DNA from: Onchocerca volvulus
Lineage: Eukaryota; Nematoda; Chromadorea; Rhabditida; Onchocercidae
Assembly (NCBI GenBank): GCA_000499405.2
Contig: HG738137.1
Coordinates: 744,001 to 808,000, forward strand
Length of the DNA stretch: 64,000 nt
Direction of reading: 5' to 3'
Made by a program: the position numbers and the translations under genes. Below the pieces are notes generated by a model, which saw only the letters and a program-made list of their open reading frames with translations, made no database searches and had not been told where the DNA came from. Within the stretch, counting starts at the first letter, position 1; each line of letters opens with the position of its first letter. Of the stretch, positions 26,539 to 37,998 are shown piece by piece.

Positions 26539-27578
26539 AATTTTGGAACATTCTGCATTAGCGAGAAACAAAAATAATATGCGATTTAGACAGACAAATT
26601 ATATAATAATTGCGAATATCGTAAATTAAACAGCAATGTATCTTTCATGTTTGCTATTATTTACGATTTATCCGTTGAAAGTACGACATCTCATCCAATA
26701 TTCGCAATGTGTTTTATATTGTGATGGTTTCTTATTGGCCGAAATTATATGTCGAAAAAACCATAATAGCCGTAATTTTAGGCTAAAACATTCAACTATC
26801 TCAAACTTGGCTAATTAAAACAGCTGCTTCATTCTATTACTATTGCACAGAATATCATAATTTATTATTTCAACTATCAAATGAATGTTTCACGACCTTA
26901 AGTTGCTTATATATTTTTTTAAATTACATGAGAAACTGAATTACACTTTAATTGGATTAAGGTATGGTATTATGAGATATATGTTAAGTATTTCCAGTAA
27001 AGCAACGAAAAATATTGCTGACATTAAGCAATTCTATACTAAGCAAAATACAAAGGATTAAAGCCTATTTGTAAAAGACGTTTGGGATATTTTTTTCAGA
27101 GAACCAAGCAATTTTGATGTTCTAAAAGAAGATCAAGAAGCTATGAATTTATTTCTCGAAAGTTTTGAAGGAATGGAATTTTCTCTAAAAACGTTTAAAT
27201 CTTTATTGATAGATCTAAATTTGCTTCATGAAAATTTTTAAAACTGTGTAGAAGAAAATATACAATTGATCGATAGTGTTGCTAACTACAAAACCCAAAT
27301 TAGTTGTCCATAATTAACAAAATTATAATTATATTAAATGGAATGATTTGATGATATATATATATATATATTGTTATCAACAAATTTTAGATTAAAAATT
27401 ATATATATATTGTTATCAACAAATTTTAGATTAAAAATTATCTATGTGAATGATAAGAGGTTTTTTTATGGTCCGAGTTGTCTTATTATTTACATTATTT
27501 TCGTTCAGCATTTTTTACAGGAATTATTCATAAGATAGATAAAAAAAGTCAAGAAATTCTCCGTGATAGGCACAATGG
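26539..27578. other. Convergent intergenic region between beta-glucuronidase and RTN4IP1
   Basis: It holds the 3' UTRs of two genes that end towards each other, and a 39-bp tandem duplication at 27362-27440. I see no exon chain; the short frame at 26636-26818 has no recognisable domain. Confidence 0.6.
27362..27440. repeat. Tandem duplication of a 39-bp unit
   Basis: A unit containing an ATATATATAT run, TTGTTATCAAC, and AAATTTTAGATTAAAAATT occurs twice with a 39-bp period. It lies about 140 bp beyond the stop codon of the minus-strand RTN4IP1 gene. Confidence 0.9.
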
Positions 27579-30500
27579 TCAATTTTCACTCATATTGATA
27601 ATTGTTTTGCCTCTTCCCTTTCTTTTCAGTACTTTCTCATAAGCGATTGGAAGTTCATCATATTTGAAAACTTGATCAATCACTGGCTTCATCTGAAATT
27701 TCAAAAATAAATTTTAAGGAAAACAACATTGAAAATCCAAATGAATTGCAAACAGTGATAAGTCTTCTTTTTATCCAACAGTTGTTCAAGTTTTAACCTT
27801 GCCGTCTTTCAGAAATTCGGAAATCTGTTGCATACATTCCGGATGTGGAGCAAAAAACGCGTATGAATACCATTGCCCACGTTGAATGATTGGCTAAAAT
27901 GGGATTTGAAATAAAATCAAATAATTCTAAACAGTAAAAAAAAGTGAATTTGAAGGAAATAGGAATACATGCTAATGAAATAGGAATATATGCTTTGAAT
28001 GCTTTTTTAAACCACATGTTCAGGAAAATTGAATTAAATAAAGTTACATTAATCTAATGAAATTACATTCATCTGCAATAAAAACAGCACATGGTAAATG
28101 GCAAAGAATGAAAGCTATCATGAAATTCATAGATTTCATAAGTTAATTTAGAAGTAAATTCAACTGAAATCCAAAGCATAATTGATATGTATTTTTATTA
28201 TTAACAAGCATGGCTTTCTTGATACAAAGATCTATTCGGCTTGCAAATAGTTTTTTAATATAAAAGATATGCACACTTTTGATTGACAAAAAATTTTAGT
28301 AATTATATGCACATATAGAAACCATTATTTTAGTAAAAAAGAAAAATTTAAATAATTTTAAAATGAATTATGAAAAAAAGTACCAGTGTAGCTTTCATGA
28401 AATATTTTACAGCAGTTGAAGCAATTCCAAGTGGAATCCCATATCTAAAAAAAAGAAAATTCGATTGCAGAGAAAAAAGAATGGAAAAGAATCAAAATCA
28501 GAGGATGATATCACATGTAATCCATAAAGATTAGAACGAAAAACGAAAAGATTTTGCTACCATTCTTAAAATTATTTTAGAAAGTCTATTTGTAAAGTTA
28601 TACTTAGTGTGTAATCACATCACCAGTCATATCACCTGTATCGAATTATCCGAAATATTTGAAAAGAAAAGGAAACAAGAAATAGAGAAATGAGTAAATA
28701 AACTAGAATCCCTATAATGACATTGGAAAAATAAATGAACTAAAATTCAAATCATAAAATTACCAATTAATGAAAATAAAATGATTTTAATTCTAGTTAA
28801 AGTTACTTTGGTAGAATAAATGATAAAAAATTAAAACTAAAGCAGTTTTCTTTTACTTAAAATAATTCTCGAATGAATTTCATTTATTAATTAATATTAA
28901 ATGAACTAAAATTTAATTTCCAAACCTGTCAGTATCAGTAAGAAGTGGACTCAAAAGAGAAACATGTATACTATTGCGCCATAATCCCATTACTCTATCA
29001 CTCCACTCAGTCAATTCCGATTGAGCGCAATCCAACACTACATCAAACGGTCCTTCACTGATTAACTTTTCTAGAGCATCTGTACTCTTGTAATTTACCG
29101 GTATCGCTCCAAGTTCTTGCATCATATTGAAACTGAATCAGTAGCAGTAAATAAAAAATCGAGTAGAAAAATGCAAGCCTCGAACAGAGTTCAAAAATTA
29201 TTGGAACTACCATAGTTTTTCCTTGTGTATTAATAATACCGCCTCCTTGAAATTCTCAAAATTTTAAGAAAGATTTGTTTGCTGAAATATTTGCAATTAT
29301 TTCGATGAAATTCATCAAATTACTACGAAATTTTACTCTGTTCTGATATATTTTTGAAAAAAAAAACAAACAAACAAGTATTAGCAAAGACAAGGCAATA
29401 TAAATAATTGATAGCTTAATCATTCGGAAGATTAAATAAAATGAAAGTTGAATAATACCGTATCGGCATATACATTGCATTAAATGACCTTTGTGAATGT
29501 TTCTACTTGCTAATTACTTTTTTTATTCATTTATTTAATGTGTATTTACTCTGTTTTTCAGTACTTAAAAATTATAAAAGCGGATCCCAATCTAAAAAGA
29601 CTAACTCACCAATCATCTGAGCATGTTACTACAACTTTATCAATGTTCCATGTTTTGAGCATTTGTATTGCTGTTGTTCCAATACCACCAGCACCACCGT
29701 GTATCAATACCCGTTGTGATGCAGCATTATGTGGATTAATTCGAGCTATCTAAAACTCATAAAAAAAATAAGCTATTCCAAATTCAGAAAATCTCAAATT
29801 TCTTTCTAGTACCTGAGACAATGCATTTTCAGATGATAATGGATGGAATAGTAAGTATGCTTTTGTTTACAAGATTTTCAACCTTCTAATCCAATGTATC
29901 GCTGAAGCAGATATTAAAGTCAAAATTTATAGAGACTGAAAAAAAATTTCTAATTTAAAATCTTTTCATCTTTTTGAAAAATTTTCTAGCTAATACAATA
30001 CAACGCTAAATATGGAAGCATCAAGCTACCGGAATATCAATCACATATGCAATGAACTTTTATCTTTCATTACCGAAACTAATGCTGACCAAGCGGTACA
30101 AGCTGCATATGGAAATGCGGCACCATCAATATACGATATATTAGTCGGTTTTGAGACACAATTTGATTCGTTTGCTAATACAAATTCTGCATGTGTTCCT
30201 GAACTAAATGGATCGACTACAGCAATTACCTAAAATAAAATAAACATGATGAAATCAGTAGCATTAAGAGACAGCGATACAATTAATTAGAAGAATATTC
30301 GAAATTCATGTTCAATAAATCCAAATTATCATGAAATTAATGGTGAAATGCAAAAATAAAGAAAGAAATTTCAAGCACTTTTTTAGACTTGGAAGTTAAA
30401 GAAATTAGAAAAGATAACACAAATTCGAAATCTACGATATTTCTCTTGTTATTCTTCGTTAGAATAATTTTAAAGTTTCTGAAAAAATCAAATTCTTTTT

Positions 30501-31008
30501 CTACCTCATCACCTTTTTTGAATTTTTTAACATTTCCACCAGTCTGTTCAACAATACCACTACAGTCTCGTCCACCAATAAATGGCAATAATATTGTGGA
30601 ATCCAATGAACAATTTCGAAGATTTTTTACCGCTGAACACAACTGTCGTCCATATCCTTTTCGCATTAGAGTATCAATTAGATTTACGCTAGCTGCCTAC
30701 AATAAATTATATAATGAAAGAGAAGTGGAAAGTATTTTTAAGAAAAATTTTGCTGTAGAATTTTAACTTTCGAAGAAAAAAAAAAAGAATTTATTTAAAT
30801 TTAAACAAACCTTAACTTTAAGAAGAAGCTGATCAGGTTTCTCAATAGTGGGAATTGACATCTCAACTTTCTCCAAATCACCATCGAATTGTTTTGTTAC
30901 CCATGTTGACATTCTTCTTCTCCAGGAATTTATAACTTGAAGGGAATTCTTACTGGCAACGTTAGATCCTAATAACCGCTGCATGTCGCGCACGATCATA
31001 CTAAACAT
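27579..31008 (-). CDS. RTN4IP1: RTN4IP1/RAD-8-like mitochondrial zinc-type alcohol dehydrogenase family oxidoreductase
   Basis: Exons in coding order: 31008-30811, 30696-30505, 30229-30074, 29749-29610, 29132-28926, 28444-28384, 27893-27798, 27692-27579; 387 residues, against 396 in human. All introns are GT-AG and every phase matches. The N-terminus is rich in Arg and Ser (SWRRRMS), suiting a mitochondrial presequence. The GroES-like domain (AASVNLIDTLMRKGYG, GRDCSGIVEQ, FKKGDE) is followed by a Rossmann fold with the nucleotide-binding HGGAGGIG loop (exon 29749-29610) and ends RKGRGKTIINM. Family members are NAD(P)H oxidoreductases of the mitochondrial matrix/inner membrane, reported to support coenzyme Q synthesis; RAD-8 is the C. 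elegans member. The zinc ligands of classical alcohol dehydrogenases are absent, as usual in this subfamily. The frataxin stop lies 1.05 kb upstream on the same strand, so co-transcription is possible but unproven. Confidence 0.95.
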
Positions 31009-31717
31009 GGAAGAAATTTTTTTTCTTTTTAAATTTATTTATTCTCCTGATCTCAACCATATTCAATCCAATTGCCATTGAAATAATAATTGGATTACTA
31101 AATCTCCGTTTTTCCAACTGGATGAAAAAATAATTCAAATCGATCCAGTCATCATAATCAAGCGATAAGCACAAGAGCTATTAACTTTAAATTATTGCAG
31201 TGAAATGATAATTAAGTTATAGCGAGCAGACTATATTAATGAAATGACAATTAAGAAGCAACATATAAAAAAATAGAAAGAACTAATTCAAATTTCAAAG
31301 TTTTACAAACCAAAGTGATGCACGTTAATTTTTTTATTCAGGAAAACAAAATGCACAAAAAAATAAAGAAATAACTAATTAATTAAATCAACTTTAATTC
31401 CTCTTGCTTGTGACTCAGCCAATAAAAAAAATTTTATTCCGTTTCCTTTCATTATTATTCAAAGAAAGCTTTGCACTGACAGATATTACTTTTGAAAAAC
31501 ATAAAAAATAATTGATTTTTAAATAAAAATGCAACTAATTCTCAACAAATACTATCAAGTATTGCGCAATATTTTAAGATGAAAGCTTGAAAACTCGAAA
31601 AGAAAAAACAAACTGTAATTACCTGTTTATTTCCTTTACAATTCAAACAAATAAGACAGAAAAATTTATTTAAAAAATTTTTAAATGATATTTCTTGGCT
31701 TTTAATACAATGTAAAG

Positions 31718-31768
31718 AAACCTAATACTTAATTTAGTTATGAACTACTTAATTATCAATCTTCCAGC
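31718..31768. repeat. 51-bp direct repeat, copy 1
   Basis: It matches 31964-32014 with only two differences at a 246-bp offset. The block begins AAACCTAATACTTAATTTAG and ends CAATCTTCCAGC. It lies between the frataxin stop and the RTN4IP1 start. Confidence 0.9.
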
Positions 31769-31963
31769 ATTCATCCCTAAAATTTCACCAGAGAATATTA
31801 CATCGCAATGTAACTGACGATACATAATGTCCAAAACATGTTCGAATTCATCTACAGAAGTTTTCAAAAAACCAAAGATAATTTGCCGTATATTAGTGAG
31901 ATAAACTTCAGCAATGATTAGCTTATCCAATAGAGACTAGCGTCACAAACTTTCTTCGAATTA

Positions 31964-32014
31964 AAACCTAATACTTAATTTAATTATGAACTATTTAATT
32001 ATCAATCTTCCAGC
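31964..32014. repeat. 51-bp direct repeat, copy 2
   Basis: Second copy of the 51-bp block, ending 47 bp beyond the frataxin stop codon (minus strand). The two copies frame a 195-bp spacer containing most of a 61-codon open frame. Confidence 0.9.
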
Positions 32015-32061
32015 GACAATGGAACAACGATAAAAATAATACGAATTATGTACGATAATAA

Positions 32062-33080
32062 TTACAAATATTCACTAAAATCAATTTTTTCGGTTTGAAA
32101 AATTTTTCGGAATTCATTATTCAGCAAAGCGTCCAATGATATATTATCGCGAATGCTTATCCATTTTCTCTGAACCAAATCAAATCTAAAAATCAAAAAA
32201 TTCAGCAATTTAAAAAATTACTTGTAGTCATATGAGGTATCTTGAAATAGAATGTCAAGCAATAGAATAGCAGGAAGTTTCATTTTATTTGATGACAATT
32301 TCATTTGTGTTTTCAGTTCAATTAGTATAACTGATCCATATACCAGACATAATTTTTTTGAAGAGGCTTGCAAGTAAAAGCAAAACATCCTATAACTCGC
32401 CAAGCCCGAATCTTTTAATTTTAACAAACTAATCCGATTCCAGATTATCCTTGACTCTTCTAAAAGTTGGAGTTGACCACCTGGATTTAGCAACTTAGCT
32501 TTGCATAAACTATAAATGATTAGCTTCAATGTTTCCTTAATTCTTGGGTCATAAAAATGTAATCTATGCGCTTCTCATTTACTAAGTCAAAAATCCTATT
32601 TTAGAATTATACCGTTTTGGACCAGATAGTGGTGAAGAGAGCCAAATTTGTCGATTTGGTGTTTGCTTGTTGATAACATAAGTACCCGCTTTTTCGCTAA
32701 TTTTGGCCGTAACAACACCCATGGATGAATTTATATCATATTCTCCATCACAATTAAATCTATCCGGAAAGGTATCCAGATAATCGGCCAATTTATTCAA
32801 CGTTTCGTTCGCCAGCTTTTCATATTCATCTTCCGATAAAACAGTTTCAACACTTGAATATCTATCTAAAAAAAACAAATGAAAATTCAGATATTGAGAT
32901 AAACAATGCAAATGATGTTTCAGCAAAATAATTAATCTAAAATAACACCAACATAGTGATACAGAAAGACATGTGCTGATTTACAAAAAAGTCAATAAAT
33001 TCCAAAACAAAAAAAGATACCCTACTTTTTAAAAAAGGCTCTATATTTCGCAGCGTTGTGAATAATCGCCGTCCTAACAT
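32062..33080 (-). CDS. frh-1: Frataxin, mitochondrial iron-sulfur cluster assembly factor
   Basis: Exons: 33080-33026, 32865-32613, 32185-32062, giving 143 residues. The ATG opens a basic presequence (MLGRRLFTTLRN). The core is diagnostic: an acidic first helix (SEDEYEKLANETLNKLADYL), the strand GVVTAKI, then GTYVINKQTPNRQIWLSSPL, GPKRF, and the C-terminal helix DALLNNEFRKIF. Frataxin activates the NFS1-ISCU complex for Fe-S cluster synthesis in the matrix. The length fits the short nematode form. The gene is head-to-head with the small gene starting near 33754 or 34011, and lies upstream of RTN4IP1 on the same strand. The second intron (32612-32186) contains an open frame with phase-compatible splice sites, discussed as a possible cassette exon. 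Introns are GT-AG. Confidence 0.95.
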
Positions 33081-33753
33081 TTCATTTGCATTTGAACGTG
33101 ATCATAAACACTGAAGATTAAAATATAAGTTAAAATCAAATTTTTAATTTGAAAAGCTCATTGCATGTCAGAGAAAAACGGGGAAACTTCTCCTGAAAAA
33201 TTAAGCATTTTTTATTCGGAAGGTTTTACTTTTCCGATAATAAATTGGAATAATGAAAAAAAAAAAAAAGGAAAAAGGAAAAGAAAAATATAATCGTATC
33301 TGATAGGCAGAGTAGCAATAAATTATCAAGGGATTCGAGAAATTTTATTTTGTTCAATAAAACATTTTTTTAACAAATGAATATAAATTATCGGGATAAG
33401 AAACAACGAATTAAGGCTCAAAAATAGTTGTTTCCTATTTCCAGTTAAGATTTGAAAATTAAATTCTATCACTAAAAAATCGTATCCAATATTTCAAACT
33501 GGTAAATTGCATCCCACACACACAAAAAAAAAACAAAACAAAACATTTTGACATTTGATTAAATAACATTTTTTGAAAACATTACACAATACACAATTTT
33601 ATCTATCCAATAGTTACTCAGACGTAATCCCAATAAAGTAAATGACGAAGAACGTTAAATGAACCGATTTAATAGAAATAAATTTCATGCATTCAACTGT
33701 TATAAGCATTTTTATTTACTGACATTGTACTGAGTGGTGTACATTTTACAACA
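33081..33753. promoter_or_regulatory. Head-to-head region between frataxin and a small plus-strand gene
   Basis: About 0.7 kb separates the frataxin ATG (minus) from the first possible ATG of the plus-strand gene, so promoters for both must lie near here. I see A-rich tracts but no recognisable core motif or binding site. Confidence 0.45.
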
Positions 33754-34010
33754 ATGTCTTCTACAAGAATTGTGCGTTAAATTGTAGCGTTAGATTGAAA
33801 TTTTACTTAAAAAACAAAATCAAATTAAATTTTCACAATTTTTTAATAAGATAAACGAAAAAAATAACAAATTATAGATTTATCATTTCTTCCATTTTCC
33901 TTTCTGTCTCATTCCTTCTTCTTTATCTTTCCACTCATCTTTCTATTCCAGTATTATTTAATCTTTGAATTTAATTGTAGACAACAACGAAAACAGCACA
34001 AGCAATTAGA

Positions 34011-34631
34011 ATGCATAATGAAGCTACCGAACGACTAAAAGAATTGCGCCAAATTGTTCAAAGTGAAGTGGCTGCTTCGGGTCAAGGTACCGATGAAATT
34101 ATGCAGTTACAGGTTGGAAGAGAAAACCTCGATTTTATAATCTGCTTGAAATTTTCAATAAACGATCTTTTGCAAAAAAAGAAAAAAGCCAATTAGCGAC
34201 ATCTAAATTTAAATAACAAAGTTAAGCAAAAGGCAGAACTATGCGATTCGATCTAATAGTTAGTTGGACAGATTTAATGATAGTAACAAATCAGACATAA
34301 ATGGGAATACGTGGATGTATCCAGAAAAAACAGCCATATGCCAACCATTAAAACCATTCCTTTGAGCTTATTTCTTAAGCTATATTGGTTGTTTATTAAT
34401 TCAAATTTGAAGTAAGGGAGTTAATTATTGTTCCAAATAACTTATGCAGTAGTATTTCAGGATGGTGGCAAATTACATTTTGTGAACACAAAAAATACAA
34501 GGGCATACTATTTGAATCACGAAGAATCATGGCTATATCTAGAACGTGAAAATGATGGTACATCGGGAACGTTATATATTGTACGACGACTTCCGGATGG
34601 ACGAATTGTCATAAAAAGTATGCAAGATTAA
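34011..34631 (+). CDS. Small conserved-looking hypothetical protein (two certain exons)
   Basis: Not recognised. Exon 34011-34113 joins exon 34461-34631 in phase 0 (donor CAG|GTTGG, acceptor TTTCAG|GATGG), giving about 91 residues from the ATG at 34011. The coding frame stays open upstream to 33981, directly after a TTGTAG acceptor, so an earlier start is possible: a mini-exon at 33754-33771 (MSSTRI) would join in frame but has a weak GTGCGT donor. The first exon encodes an amphipathic helix (EATERLKELRQIVQSEVAA). The second reads like a compact beta domain (GGKLHFVNTKN, ESWLYLERENDG, LYIVRRLPDGRIVIKS). There is no signal peptide or membrane segment. It runs tail-to-tail with uL13m (322 bp between stops) and head-to-head with frataxin. 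It could instead be trans-spliced at 33981. Confidence 0.6.
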
Positions 34632-34952
34632 ATGTAAAATCGCAAACACTGTTGATAATAATAAAAATCAAATCGATTTCCTGTTTGAAATATACTAAAT
34701 CTGAATTGAAATCACTCGAAAATTTTCGCTTAAATGTTAAATTTTAACGAAAATTACACCCTGTGTGGGTTGCTAAAATGTTGGCTAGAAGGTATAACTG
34801 TATCTGATGATAATAATTGTTTTATAAAGTTCACTTAAATCGGATATGTATCTGATGGCACTTGTTGAAGGTAAGAAAAAGTGCTGCGTTGTAAAAACCT
34901 GACCAACTGAAATAAGAGTTATAAAGTGGCAATGTAAATCCATCCATGTGCA

Positions 34953-36974
34953 TCATGATTTGTTTTGATAATAAGGATTGAATGGAGATCTGTCTTTTCC
35001 GGTCCAATGACCAGGGCTTTCCACTGGTCGTTCCCAATCGATGAAATGATCATCTTTAAATTTGAATAGCCTTGGAAATTTCGCTCGTTCTTCCGCTGTA
35101 TATTCGTCGGATCGTTTCGCGACTCGTTGCACTTGTTCCATCTTAAGCAGCAATTGTTGGAAAAAAATTCAAAATTAGAAATTATCAAAAGTAATGAATA
35201 AGAAATGTTCTCGATGCCTTTGACATTTGCAATTACGAAACTTTCTTCGATTAGCTATTATCATTCATATCTTGCGGACTATTCTAACAACATTACTTGA
35301 AGTTGATACAAGACCGACGCATTGAACAGCATCATTAAACAAGAATAAACTACAGAAATGAAAAAAAAAAAAAAAAAACAAAAAAACAAAAATATAAAAC
35401 TTAGCCAACTTCAAAGTCTACTATTATAAGAATTGCACACAAACTGCAAATGTTGAAAATATAACCACCTGATTTCCAATATTTTTCTGAACAAAGGTTG
35501 GCATTTGATCATCTGCAAACAGATGTAATCTTTCGATTAATCGTTTACGTAATTGATTACGACCAAGACCTGTGTATATCGTCATATGCATTATTCGACA
35601 TGGATCAAAATCTTGAATTTGCCAAGCTGGATATTCGACTTTCGATTTTGGAAATTCCTGAAAGTATTCAATGAAATTCATTGTAAGATAGCAATAAAAA
35701 AAAAACAATTGAAATCTGCAAAAAAAACAATTGAATTTTAACAGCAAAAAAAAATCTTTCAAATTTTTGTCTTAAATATACATTCGTCAAACATATAAAA
35801 AATATCGATTTATTAGGAATGATATATTACAATATGCTATTGCATGGACTTGTAAATATTTCTGTTTATATCTGTGATGGTGTTCGGCAAAACAAAAATC
35901 TTTAATATCAGTCATTCTAAAAGAATGTAAAGATGAATCGACGAAAGTGAGAGAGAGACATTACAATAAGAACTTGAGCTAAATTCCAAATATAAGCTTG
36001 AACTAAGCAAAATATAAATATATAAACGACCATACAGTTAGTAACATTCACAATACCAAGCTAAAGATGGAACAAACCTTATCAAAGAAAAATCTTTGAT
36101 TTTTCCAATTGAAACCATGCATTGCAACATTTTTACAATTTATCACCACGACATGATCACCACAATCGGTGAATGGATGATAAATTGGTTTGTGTTTGCC
36201 AGCTAAATAATTTGCAACTTTCTTACCAAGTACCCAAACATCCTGAAATAATAAACTAGCTGCTGAAATTGATAATATAGAAATTTTTTCACATATAAAT
36301 TAAGAATCACTTAAAAAACAAAATCATAACAAATTAGGTGTTTAAAAGAAAACTGGCAAAACAAATAATACACAAATAATGCATAATTAACATAATGGAC
36401 ATCTTGATTGCCTCAAGGCGTCCGTTATTTATGTTCACTGATTTAATGCTAAAAAACATGAAAGTCAGTTAAATGTTTCGGCAAGAGCTTAAAAAATGAC
36501 TGAATATATAAATAAATGAAAAAGCTAACTATTCATTTATTCGGATAATCACAAATTCATTTAAATATATATGAGAAATGCTACAATAACAATTAGCCAA
36601 TTAGTCAAACATTTCATTCATCTGATACGCTGCTATGAAAAATTGATTTATTAAAATAAGGAATGAGACTAAACTTATAAAAAGAATGTTTTATTAAAGA
36701 AAAAAAAAAAAGGAAATTTAGTGCAAATTGTTTTGAACGAAGAGAGACATCTAAAATGACACTTTTTTGCTAAAAGACATTAAAATTAGAAAGTTTTGTG
36801 GCAAAAGTCAGCTCTGTTTAAATAAAGATCTATGAGATTTATATAATGCCATCAACTTTTTAATTCCTTAATTGAGACAACAAAATGAAGAACCTGGCCC
36901 GTAGCATCCACAAGATGCCATTGGCGAGCAAATAATAACCATTGCTGCACTCGACGCATTCGACCGACACTCAT
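34953..36974 (-). CDS. mrpl-13: Mitochondrial large ribosomal subunit protein uL13m (MRPL13)
   Basis: Exons: 36974-36894, 36242-36078, 35657-35469, 35141-34953; 207 residues, all GT-AG with matching phases. The N-terminus MSVGRMRRVQQWLLFARQW and DATGQ|DVWVLGKKVANYLAGKHKP align with the start of the uL13 fold, and DCGDHVVVINCKNVAMHG is the conserved RNA-binding core. MTIYTGLGRNQLRKRLIERLHLF corresponds to the conserved block in which other members carry a GMLPKN-like loop. The last exon (KRSDEYTAEERAKFPRLF) matches the animal mitochondrial C-terminal extension and continues about 25 residues further than human (178 residues). It is part of the 39S subunit in the matrix. The ATG at 36974 gives no long presequence, as in other uL13m proteins. 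The SLC25A44-type gene lies about 1 kb upstream on the same strand. Confidence 0.95.
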
Positions 36975-37998
36975 TCCGATAATTCATAAAACTGTTTTGA
37001 AGAAACAAACACAATCGTACATCCTTCTGAAAAACCTCATAACGAAATTAATGCAGATAGAATTAGCACGTAGCAATCGATAATTTGGCAAAATCTTATG
37101 AACAATCAAATTAAAATATTAAATTTGGAACCTTTTGCCAAATATTCTGAAAAAAAGCGAAATTTTAATCTGTCATTTATTCTTTTAAATTTCTAAATTA
37201 ATGTGAATGAATTATAAAGCAAGTGCATCAGCAAACAATGTAATTATTGATATGACCTGCAAAATTGAAACGTGAAACAAAATATCGGTGGAATGAAAAA
37301 ATTGAAGTATGATTTAAATATAGAGATTGATCAAATCACATCCAAAGACAAGCATGAATCACTTAGAATATCAGAAATACAAAAATGGCCTATTAAAATG
37401 CATTTTCATGATGTAATACTTATATCCATCCTATTTTTAGAGAAATACATTATTCCGACAGAAAAAAAAAAAAGAATCAACCGAAATTACTAAGATATTA
37501 ATACATTCAAACAATGAAGTGAACTCATTAAAATGAATCTGTAAATTAAACTTATAAACTAATCTATGATCTAATATGCTGAGACAAATTTTCTACATCT
37601 TATACAACTTTCGTTATTTCAGGAAGAAATATATTATATGCAAAAAATTGCAAATACAGAAAATCAATCATATTAGCGATTTCAAAAGATCATAAACATC
37701 AATCATGTATTTAATTTATAATAATGTATACTTAGTGTTCGAGTAATGACAAATTTATAAGGAATTATCATTGCCTGAACAATAAGTGAACATTATTATA
37801 AATCAAATATTTGATTGCTGACGTCTTTATAAAGAAATATACTGAATTTTTTAACATTTAAAGACTTATAAATTATCTTTGGCTAGGTTTTTTTTATTGA
37901 TAGTCGTAATTTTTAATTTAATGAACAATACAATTACTGAAGCCAGAATGAATAACTAAAGCATATAATTCGGAAAAGCAACACACAAATAAAGAATA
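36975..37998. other. Spacer between the mitochondrial carrier and uL13m genes
   Basis: About 1 kb of AT-rich DNA between two genes on the same strand. The plus-strand frame 37272-37493 shows no domain and no partner exons. Nothing else is supportable. Confidence 0.5.

Larger units (their letters stand above)
31009..32061. other. Intergenic region between frataxin and RTN4IP1 with a flanked open frame
   Basis: It contains the frataxin 3' UTR and the upstream region of RTN4IP1. A minus-strand frame (31930-31745, 61 codons, starting right after a TAG) lies between two near-identical 51-bp direct repeats. Its translation has no recognised domain. Otherwise the sequence is unremarkable AT-rich DNA. 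Confidence 0.6.

Noticed and set aside
28620..28660. Candidate extra exon in RTN4IP1 after a CAG acceptor (GTGATATGACTGG...)
   Set aside because: With the required phase it hits a stop at once, while the exon at 28444-28384 joins the previous exon directly in phase and matches the family.
30012..30233. Plus-strand 73-codon open frame
   Set aside because: It is the antisense shadow of RTN4IP1 exon 30229-30074 and its adjoining intron.
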